From Deltaproteobacteria bacterium (GTDB lineage: Bacteria > Desulfobacterota > Binatia > Binatales > Binataceae), in the NCBI GenBank assembly GCA_021799555.1, contig JAJZAG010000275.1:1-5060 (forward strand): a stretch of DNA of 5,060 nt. Direction: 5' to 3'. How positions within the stretch are numbered: the first letter of the stretch is position 1; the number at the start of each line of letters is the position of its first letter. Below, piece by piece: positions 1 through 5,060 of the stretch. Made by a program: the position numbers and the translations under genes. The notes under the pieces are model-generated. The model made no database searches, was not told where the DNA came from, and saw nothing but the letters and a program-made list of their open reading frames with translations.

Positions 1-894
1 TTTCGGCGTGTCGCTTAGAGCCGCGACTTGCGCCAACGCAGAGCGAATTGCGGAAACGACCAACTGGTGTTCGTTGCGATTCTTGTCCGACGCGAGCAGC
101 CACTCGCCCAAGCGACGGTCCTCATCGGGGGTAGCGCCGCGCGGTGCGGATCCGGCAAGCGCGCCCGACCTGACCTCCTCGCCGGCGACTTTGGCCAGCA
201 ACTCCGGCGAGGAGCCAACGAAGCTGCTCTCGGCGCCCTTGATCCAAAAGCTGAAACAGGAAGGACGCGCCGAGCGTGCAGCTTTCACTATTAGCGTGGG
301 ATCGATCGGATGAAACCCAATCGCGTCGACGCTGCGGGCGATCACTACCTTGCTTAGAGCCTTGGCCGCGATCAGGTTACGAACGCACTCGACGCGCTGG
401 CGCCAGAGTTCCCGTTGCCACGGAATCAAGTTACGCATGAGCGTGAGATTCGCCGCTGTCGCTTGGCGCTCAGCGGCTTGTTTCAATTCAAGGCGACCTC
501 CGCAACCGGCCTCCCAAGTTCTGGTCACGCGGGATACCCCAGCCTGGCGGACCAAAAGCAGTTGCGGCACCACGAGCCGCAATTCAGGAAAGTCGCGCCA
601 CATGCCACCCGTGCGATTTTCGTTACTGAAAGCAAACCCTCCGACCACCATCCGATCCGCCTCAACCGCGCCGACCGACCGAATCGCGCCGAGAAGAGCG
701 AGGGCTTCGCGCGAAGCCTCGCTAAAACGATTCGGCCCGGATGACACCAGTTCGGCGGCGATCCCGATGCCCGCGATCGCGAGGTTCTGACTTTCGAGAT
801 AAAAGATCGGTTCGCCACAATACGCGGCGGCGATCGGCAACAGATCGGCAGGAGAGGTGCTGATCGACGTGGTGCTGTACAGCTCGCGTTGCAT
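1..894 (-). CDS. menF: Isochorismate synthase MenF, 3' end beyond the left edge (first 298 residues)
   Basis: This gene converts chorismate to isochorismate, the entry step of classical menaquinone synthesis; the protein is cytosolic and needs Mg2+. The frame is open from the ATG at 894-892 to base 1 without a stop. Family hallmarks appear in the expected order: GGFAFS (residues 85-90), WRDFPELRLVVPQLLL (99-114), LSKVVIAR (180-187), FVGSSPELL (225-233), GALAGSAPRG (244-253) and ASDKNRNEH (268-276). K182 matches the catalytic base Lys190 of E. coli MenF, and E231 matches its Glu240, with nearly identical spacing. Glu275 is a likely Mg2+ ligand. Family members are about 430-470 residues, so the last third, with the remaining metal ligand, is missing only because of the window edge. 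The gene starts 5 bases after the methyltransferase stop, so it is probably co-transcribed. Salicylate- or siderophore-type isochorismate synthases (EntC, PchA) share these motifs; the adjacent menG favours the menaquinone role. Confidence 0.93.
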   Translation of the reverse strand, partial: MQRELYSTTSISTSPADLLPIAAAYCGEPIFYLESQNLAIAGIGIAAELVSSGPNRFSEASREALALLGAIRSVGAVEADRMVVGGFAFSNENRTGGMWRDFPELRLVVPQLLLVRQAGVSRVTRTWEAGCGGRLELKQAAERQATAANLTLMRNLIPWQRELWRQRVECVRNLIAAKALSKVVIARSVDAIGFHPIDPTLIVKAARSARPSCFSFWIKGAESSFVGSSPELLAKVAGEEVRSGALAGSAPRGATPDEDRRLGEWLLASDKNRNEHQLVVSAIRSALAQVAALSDTPK

Positions 895-899
895 CGGTT

Positions 900-1604
900 T
901 CAGCCTTGGTCCGCAGCACGGCGTCCGCTGATGAGCTGTACGGCACCATGAAGCAGGCGTTGCTTGCGAAGATTTTCAAAGCCTGCCGTTTGCAGAATCT
1001 CGAAGAGGCTGCTTTCGCAGGGTAGATAGACGACCGACGATGAAAGATACGAATAGGCCCGGCGGTCGGCTATGAGGCGTCCGAGCAGTGGCAGCAGGGC
1101 ATGAAAGTAAACGCGATAGACGACCCGAAGAAGCGCATTGCGCGGGCTGTCGACTTCGAGCAGCGCGATCCGCCCTCCCGGCTTGAGTACCCGCGCGCAT
1201 TCAAGGAACACACGAGCCAGGTCGGTGAAGTTACGCAGAGCAAAGCCCGTAACAATCGCGTCGCACGAAGCGCGGGCCAAGGGGAGTGCGAGCGCATCTC
1301 CACGCACCAGCGCGCAACCGATGTTGCGCCGTCTTGCCTCCCGCAGCATCCCGTCCGAAAAATCCAGACCCACGACAAACGCCACGCGCGCGATGGCTTC
1401 GTTTGCCAAATCGCCCGTGCCGCATGCGAGATCGAGCATTGCAGCACCCGGCTTAAGCCCAAGCGCTTCGATCGCGCGGCGGCGCCAAACGCGATCCATC
1501 CCGAACGTCATCAGCCGGTTCATCAGGTCGTAGCGCGGCGAGATTCTGTCGAACATCGCCTCGACGAATGCAGCCTTGCTGCCGTCGGAAGGTAAAGTCC
1601 TCAC
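900..1604 (-). CDS. menG: Demethylmenaquinone methyltransferase (UbiE/MenG family)
   Basis: This is an S-adenosylmethionine-dependent C-methyltransferase that makes menaquinone from demethylmenaquinone; UbiE homologues also methylate the ubiquinone precursor. From the GTG start it has 234 residues, normal for the family. The class I Rossmann fold is clear: motif I DLACGTGD (58-65), the acidic loop GLDFSDGM (79-86), GDALALP (102-108), GFALRNFTD (120-128) and the family signature RVLKPGGRIALLEVDSP (138-154). The first signature begins YDLMN (25-29) but continues MTFGMDRVW, where the family usually has a Ser and a His. The C-terminal LHGAVQLISGRR matches the usual ending. Start choice: TTG at 1607 and GTG at 1604 are both in frame. 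I prefer GTG because it forms a GTGA overlap with the upstream TGA and has a TGAGG ribosome binding site 8 bases upstream. The neighbouring menF supports the menaquinone role over ubiquinone. Confidence 0.92.
   Translation of the reverse strand: MRTLPSDGSKAAFVEAMFDRISPRYDLMNRLMTFGMDRVWRRRAIEALGLKPGAAMLDLACGTGDLANEAIARVAFVVGLDFSDGMLREARRRNIGCALVRGDALALPLARASCDAIVTGFALRNFTDLARVFLECARVLKPGGRIALLEVDSPRNALLRVVYRVYFHALLPLLGRLIADRRAYSYLSSSVVYLPCESSLFEILQTAGFENLRKQRLLHGAVQLISGRRAADQG
904..907 (-). promoter_or_regulatory. Ribosome binding site of menF
   Basis: The coding strand reads AAGG, then 9 bases, then the ATG at 894-892. The site lies inside the last codons of the upstream methyltransferase gene, which fits translational coupling. 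It supports this ATG as the menF start. Confidence 0.5.
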
Positions 1605-1617
1605 CAACGCAGCCTCA
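1601..1617 (-). promoter_or_regulatory. Translational-coupling junction and ribosome binding site of menG
   Basis: The coding strand carries TGAGG (plus-strand 1613-1617), 8 bases, then GTGA, in which the menG GTG start overlaps the TGA stop of the MerR-type gene. A TTG three bases earlier is the alternative start. This 4-base overlap is typical of co-translated operon genes. Confidence 0.55.
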
Positions 1618-2362
1618 GGCGAAGATCGGAAGCGGCGCGGCTTGCAATTTCGAGAGCGCGATGCTCCTTGCCCCGCTTGAGCCGGCGCAGCGCACGCGCG
1701 ACCAGCACGCGTTGAAAGTGATGCGCGACCAGCGCAGTTACGACAGGGAGCAGTTCCCTGAACGCTTCGGCGACCTGTTCCGGGTCAGCATCAACCTGAC
1801 GCCTGCCACTCTTGCGCACGTAGTCGTTGAAGAGATCAATCGCATCGTCAACCGATTTGCGCACGGCCCGATCGTGGCGCAGCGCGAGCCCCAGCAACTT
1901 GCGTATCGGGATGCCGCGCTTGACGAACTTGAGCGCGCCGCGCGCCGTTTGCACCTCGGCTTCAGAGTAGCGGATGCTGCCGTCTTCCTGACGCAGGGCC
2001 TCGAGTAGTCCGCTGCGCTCGACGAGACCGATCAAGGTGCGTGGCACGCCGAGCATCTTCGCCAACTCCGCCGCGGTGTAACACGACGCCGTGGTTTCCT
2101 TCTCGATTGCCAGCAGCAGCGCCCGGTCGGATTGCGGATGCTCGCCCTTGGCGAGCAACGTCGAAATAACTTTGAGCGGCAGACCCTTCGCCGACATCGA
2201 GCGGATCAATCGCAGGCGATCGAGATGGGAATCGTCGTAGATCGCAAGCCGTCCCTCGTGGATCGGCGGATGCAGCGAGCCGATCGACTGGTAGTAGCGG
2301 ATGGTATCGACTGAGAAGCCCGAGACCGCGACTAATTCGGCCAGCTGATATCTCATGAGCAT
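1601..2362 (-). CDS. MerR-family transcriptional regulator with two tandem MerR-like domains
   Basis: This is a 253-residue DNA-binding regulator. The N-terminal domain (about residues 3-73) is a standard MerR winged helix: MRYQLAELVAVSG, then DTIRYYQSIGSL, a wing ending RLAIYDD, and the second helix pair around LRLIRSMSAKGLPLKVI. A second, more diverged copy (about 93-165) reads CYTAAELAKMLGV, LIGLVERSGLL, GSIRYSEAEV and FVKRGIPIRKLL. An alpha-helical tail follows (166-253), rich in Arg, with no recognised ligand domain. There is one cysteine (94), so no thiol metal site of the MerR/CueR kind is visible. Two starts are possible: ATG at 2362-2360 and ATG at 2356-2354. The second fits the family N-terminus (MRYQLAEL) and has AAGAG 9 bases upstream, so the true start may be 2356. 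The gene heads the menG-menF unit and overlaps menG by 4 bases, suggesting it controls that unit. The ligand and target are not shown by the sequence. Confidence 0.9.
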   Translation of the reverse strand: MLMRYQLAELVAVSGFSVDTIRYYQSIGSLHPPIHEGRLAIYDDSHLDRLRLIRSMSAKGLPLKVISTLLAKGEHPQSDRALLLAIEKETTASCYTAAELAKMLGVPRTLIGLVERSGLLEALRQEDGSIRYSEAEVQTARGALKFVKRGIPIRKLLGLALRHDRAVRKSVDDAIDLFNDYVRKSGRRQVDADPEQVAEAFRELLPVVTALVAHHFQRVLVARALRRLKRGKEHRALEIASRAASDLRLRLRW

Positions 2363-2385
2363 TAACTCTTAGAGTATTTGCTCAT
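2355..2385. promoter_or_regulatory. 31-base inverted repeat, candidate operator of the MerR-type regulator
   Basis: On the minus strand the two half-sites are ATGAGCA-3-ACTCT and AGAGT-3-TGCTCAT, separated by one central base. All 24 bases of the 7- and 5-base arms pair perfectly; only the two 3-base spacers and the centre do not. It overlaps the putative promoter and the first ATG of the regulator gene. Dimeric MerR proteins bind dyads of this kind between or over promoter elements, and autoregulation is common. Assignment to this regulator is inferred from position. Confidence 0.65.
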
Positions 2386-2394
2386 AAGGTTCAA
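2366..2394 (-). promoter_or_regulatory. Possible promoter of the merR-type/menG/menF unit
   Basis: On the minus strand TTGAAC (plus 2389-2394) resembles a -35 box. After 17 bases comes TAAGAG (plus 2366-2371), a weak -10 box matching three of six consensus positions. Most of the spacer is the inverted repeat. A transcript from here would start near 2359-2360, giving a nearly leaderless message that favours the ATG at 2356-2354. The weak -10 makes this tentative; it would suit a promoter that depends on an activator. Confidence 0.35.
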
Positions 2395-2533
2395 GAAGCC
2401 GGCGAAGCTCCATCTCTCGGGCGGCTGCCGAGCTGTTGTGACGATCGTTATTCAGAACACGGTTCGATTATCGATCTAAGAGCGGTTGGCTGTTGCTTCC
2501 GAAAGCTCTTGCGCGAATATCCCCTCCACCTAT

Positions 2534-2551
2534 CCGCTCCAGCCGGAGCGG
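2534..2551. repeat. GC-rich perfect hairpin, possible weak terminator or REP-like element
   Basis: CCGCTCC and GGAGCGG pair perfectly around an AGCC loop. The site is about 185 bases downstream of the carboxylase stop in the direction of transcription. No T-run follows on the minus strand, so it is not a standard intrinsic terminator. It could be a transcript-stabilising stem, a Rho-associated structure or a single copy of a dispersed palindrome. Confidence 0.5.
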
Positions 2552-2735
2552 GGGTCGCGGTCAAGAGCGGCGTAAGCCCGCGCGCCAAACGCGCAAGATA
2601 CTTGCAAGAGCCGCGCAATGGTTTACTCAGGAGACGGGCGCGACGCGTCGCCACGCTCGCAGCGGCCAACCCAGTCGCGCATCCGATTTCGACGATGTTC
2701 CGCGTCTCGCCCCGAGAGCTCTTCGCATTGATTCG

Positions 2736-5060
2736 TTATGGCCTGAATTGGATCGCACGCGGAGCAAGCAGGGCGGGTTGCGAGATAATCCGGTAGGCGT
2801 TCTCCGCCCATTCGCAGATCCATCGGCGTGTGTCGCGCGGGTCGATCATTTCCTCCATCTGGAAGCGGTTAAGCGGGCCGATCGGTCCGCGCGCGCTCTC
2901 GATGCGCGCGTTGATTTCCGCGCGCATCGCGGCGGGGTCGGCGGCCTCGGCAAGTTGGCGTTTGTAGGCGGCCTCGATTCCGCCCTCCGGCGGGATTCCG
3001 CCGACATCGGCGGCGGGCCACACGACGCGCGCGCTAGCGCCGCTGCGGGGCGTCGCGTAGTTATTGCCGGCAACGCCAAAACTGCGGCGCATGATCACGG
3101 TAAAGATCGGCACCTCGACCTGCGCGAACGCGATCATCCATTCGCCCCCTTTGCGGATCGTGCCGGAAATCTCGTGCTCAAGTCCCACTGCGAAACCCGG
3201 ATTATCGATCAGGTTCAGCACCGGCAGATGAAACAAATCGCACAGGTCGAGATGGCGCTTGAGCTTGTCGCATCCGTCAGCGGTCAACGCGCCGCCGTTG
3301 ACATGCCGGCAGTCGGAAGCGATCACCCCCATCGGATAGCCGCCAAAGCGCACGAGGCCGACGATTTGGTCGGTGCCCCACAGCGGCCCAATCTCGAAAA
3401 ACGAGCCGCGATCCGCCATCAGCCGGATCGCACGGCGCATGTCGAATGTCGTCGTGCGCTTGCGCGGAATAATCGTGAACAACTCTTCCTCGCGGCGATC
3501 GATTGGATCTGCCGGGTCGCGCTGCAGCACCGGCGGCGCTTCGTACACGCTCGAAGGCAGGTAAGAAAGAAACCGCTTCGCCATCGCGACCGCCTCTGCT
3601 TCCGACTCGGCGAGATTGTCCACCGAGCCGTTGCGGCAATGGACCTGCCAACCGCCCAACTCCTCCTTCGTGATGTCGTAGCCCATCGCGTGGCGCACGA
3701 CCGGCGGCCCCGCCACGAAGAGCTGTGCGATATCGCGTACCATCACGGAGAAATGGCCGAGCACCGCCTTGGCGGCTCCGATTCCCACCACGCTGCCGAG
3801 CAGCAGATTCACCACGGGCACCTGGCTTAGCTGCGATACGTACATGCTGCTGCCAAGATGCCCCGGCAGAAACGAGCCGCCTTCGCCGGCCACCCGGGGA
3901 CGGCCCGCGACAATCGTGCCGGAGCTTTCCAGCGCGGCACTCTCGCCCGCCCTCTGCTGCTTCGGCACCATCGCGGCCACGCTGCCGCCGCCCGACGAGC
4001 CGTCGAGCAATCGGACCGAGGGGCATTTGAGATCGAGCGAGAGCCGGTCGAGATGCGCGCTTTTCGCCCCGATCGCGCCGTCGGCATGCCCTCCGCGCGA
4101 GGTGAAATCGTCGGCACAGACGACGGCTGTCCGCCCCTCGATTTTGCCCCATCCGCCGACATGATTGGCAGGTGTGAAGCCGGTCACCCTCCCCTGCTCG
4201 TCATAGTCCGCAAAGCCGGCGAGGCTGCCGACCTCGCGAAAGCTGTCCGCATCGAGCAGAAGTTCGATTCGCTCGCGGCAGGTCAGCTTGCCGCGCGAGC
4301 GCTGGCGGACGACGCCTGGATCTTTGGAATCGGGTGCGAAGCGGCGATGCGCGATCGCCTGTAATGCGCGCACTTCGGCGAGCATCGGCGCCCACGTATC
4401 GTCGCCGTAGCTGCGCGGCGCGGCCGTCTTTCCGTCCTGCATGGTTGGAGCGATCGCCGCAACGACCTGTCCGGCCGCGATCGTGGCGCCAACCTCAGCG
4501 GGGCTGAGATTGGTTACGATTCCGGCGCATGGCGCTGTAATCGCGGTTTCCATCTTCATCGCGCTTACGACCATCAGAGTCGCGCCGGCATCGACCGCGT
4601 CGCCAGGATTCACGGCGACTTCCACGACGCTGCCCGCGATCGGGCTTTCGACGCCCTCCTCCCCGCTTCGGACGGCAACGCCGGCTGCGGGCGTCTGCGT
4701 CCGGGCCAGTGCGAATGCGGGTTTACCGCCGCCCAGCGCCGATGCCTGCTGCTCGAGTAACGCGAGCGCGCCGGACACGGTGGATTGCGCGCCATCGGGA
4801 GCGGCGAGCTCGGGATGCTCGGCGAACAGTGTGGTTCGCGCGTGGCCGGCGCGGACCGCCGGATGCGACAGAATCGCGCGTAGCTGGCGCAGATTCGTCG
4901 GCAGCCCGGCAATATGGAACTCATCGATCGCGCGCACCGCGCGGTCGAGCGCCGAACCGAACGAATGCGCCGAATTCGATTTGCAGATCAGCTTGGCAAA
5001 CATCGGATCGAACTGCGGCGGCGGCGCGTAGCCACGATAACCGCACGAATCGACGCGAAC
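2736..5060 (-). CDS. Single-chain biotin-dependent acyl-CoA carboxylase, 5' end beyond the right edge
   Basis: This multidomain enzyme carboxylates an acyl-CoA using ATP and bicarbonate through biotin. The frame is open to base 5060; an ATG at 5003 is internal, since the preceding 19 codons encode biotin carboxylase sequence (VRVD...GY...FDPMFAKLI). Numbering from that Met: the end of the biotin carboxylase domain runs to about 46 (DEFHIAGLPTNLRQLRAIL), then a linker, then the biotinyl domain (about 117-186) with AMKM and biotin-accepting Lys150. The carboxyltransferase N-lobe spans about 235-485 (RGKLTCRERI, DGSSGGGS, GHLGSSMYVSQ, LGGWQVH) and the C-lobe about 500-735 (VLNLIDNPGF, MRRSFGVAGNNY, DPRDTR). 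The TAA stop is at 2738-2736. With a normal 450-residue biotin carboxylase domain the whole protein would be near 1,100-1,200 residues, resembling the single-chain long-chain acyl-CoA carboxylase (LCC) of mycobacteria. Such proteins are sometimes misnamed carbamoyl-phosphate synthase because of the ATP-grasp fold. The substrate is unknown; LCC-like broad or long-chain specificity is inferred. No frameshift or lost catalytic motif is visible. Confidence 0.93.
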   Translation of the reverse strand, partial: VRVDSCGYRGYAPPPQFDPMFAKLICKSNSAHSFGSALDRAVRAIDEFHIAGLPTNLRQLRAILSHPAVRAGHARTTLFAEHPELAAPDGAQSTVSGALALLEQQASALGGGKPAFALARTQTPAAGVAVRSGEEGVESPIAGSVVEVAVNPGDAVDAGATLMVVSAMKMETAITAPCAGIVTNLSPAEVGATIAAGQVVAAIAPTMQDGKTAAPRSYGDDTWAPMLAEVRALQAIAHRRFAPDSKDPGVVRQRSRGKLTCRERIELLLDADSFREVGSLAGFADYDEQGRVTGFTPANHVGGWGKIEGRTAVVCADDFTSRGGHADGAIGAKSAHLDRLSLDLKCPSVRLLDGSSGGGSVAAMVPKQQRAGESAALESSGTIVAGRPRVAGEGGSFLPGHLGSSMYVSQLSQVPVVNLLLGSVVGIGAAKAVLGHFSVMVRDIAQLFVAGPPVVRHAMGYDITKEELGGWQVHCRNGSVDNLAESEAEAVAMAKRFLSYLPSSVYEAPPVLQRDPADPIDRREEELFTIIPRKRTTTFDMRRAIRLMADRGSFFEIGPLWGTDQIVGLVRFGGYPMGVIASDCRHVNGGALTADGCDKLKRHLDLCDLFHLPVLNLIDNPGFAVGLEHEISGTIRKGGEWMIAFAQVEVPIFTVIMRRSFGVAGNNYATPRSGASARVVWPAADVGGIPPEGGIEAAYKRQLAEAADPAAMRAEINARIESARGPIGPLNRFQMEEMIDPRDTRRWICEWAENAYRIISQPALLAPRAIQFRP

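Larger units (their letters stand above)
2363..2735. other. Intergenic region between the carboxylase gene and the regulator gene
   Basis: These 373 bases separate two minus-strand genes. The left 35 bases hold the putative promoter and operator. A GC-rich hairpin lies at 2534-2551, and a weaker stem (GCGCG/CGCGC) at 2580-2594. A 73-codon open frame on the minus strand (2448-2669) is Arg/Ala-rich and matches no family I recognise, so I do not call it a gene. I see no tRNA, no insertion-sequence end and no convincing intrinsic terminator with a T-run. Confidence 0.6.

Noticed and set aside
8..790. Plus-strand frames of 88 to 146 codons (8-313, 28-294, 350-790)
   Set aside because: They are antisense to menF, whose conserved motifs cover the whole interval.
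722..979. 85-codon minus-strand frame across the menG-menF junction
   Set aside because: It overlaps the 3' end of menG and the 5' end of menF in another frame, and its translation has no similarity I recognise.
1101..2008. Two plus-strand frames (1101-1595 and 1568-2008) opposite menG and the regulator
   Set aside because: Both are antisense to well-supported genes, have low-complexity Arg-rich translations and no recognised domain.
2460..2475. GGTTCGATTA resembling a tRNA T-arm
   Set aside because: The flanks do not form the T-stem and no acceptor, D or anticodon stems can be found around it.
2448..2669. 73-codon minus-strand frame in the intergenic gap
   Set aside because: No clear ribosome binding site, Arg/Ala-rich composition and no recognisable family; it spans the GC hairpin. 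I left it as non-coding, though a homologue search would settle it.
2493..3830. 445-codon open frame on the plus strand
   Set aside because: It lies largely antisense to the carboxyltransferase coding region, is rich in Arg, His and Ala, and shows no family motif. It is a typical high-GC shadow frame.
3277..4152. 291-codon open frame on the minus strand in another frame
   Set aside because: It is an out-of-frame reading of the carboxyltransferase N-lobe; the overlapping frame carries clear conserved motifs and this one does not.
4981..5003. ATG at 5003 as the true start of the carboxylase gene
   Set aside because: The codons upstream to base 5060 remain open and encode the conserved biotin carboxylase segment that precedes FDPMFAKLI, so this Met is internal.

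Overview
The window is GC-rich (roughly 60-63% by eye) bacterial chromosome, densely packed, with every recognisable gene on the minus strand. The gene content (menaquinone biosynthesis plus a single-chain biotin-dependent acyl-CoA carboxylase) points to a menaquinone-using, high-GC environmental bacterium. Nothing in the sequence fixes the phylum. I saw no phage, insertion-sequence, CRISPR, rRNA or tRNA signal.

Read in the direction of transcription (right to left), the layout is as follows. (1) Positions 5060-2736 hold the 3' part of a large gene for a fused acyl-CoA carboxylase. It contains the end of a biotin carboxylase domain, a biotinyl carrier domain with the biotin-accepting lysine, and a complete two-lobed carboxyltransferase. 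Its 5' end lies beyond the right edge. (2) Positions 2735-2363 are a 373-base gap with one GC-rich hairpin and, at its left end, a putative promoter and a 31-base inverted repeat that runs into the next start codon. (3) Positions 2362-1601 encode a MerR-type regulator with two MerR-like DNA-binding domains in tandem. (4) Positions 1604-900 encode a UbiE/MenG-family C-methyltransferase, overlapping the regulator gene by 4 bases if the GTG start is used. (5) Positions 894-1 encode the first 298 residues of an isochorismate synthase (MenF). It starts 5 bases after the methyltransferase stop and runs off the left edge.

The last three genes look like one transcription unit: regulator, then demethylmenaquinone methyltransferase (last step of menaquinone synthesis), then isochorismate synthase (first committed step from chorismate). 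The simplest reading is a menaquinone operon led by its own regulator, with the inverted repeat as a candidate autoregulatory operator. The carboxylase is separated by the gap and is probably a different transcription unit. The most interesting points are the tandem-MerR protein placed at the head of a menaquinone operon, the operator-like palindrome that includes its start codon, and the single-chain architecture of the carboxylase.
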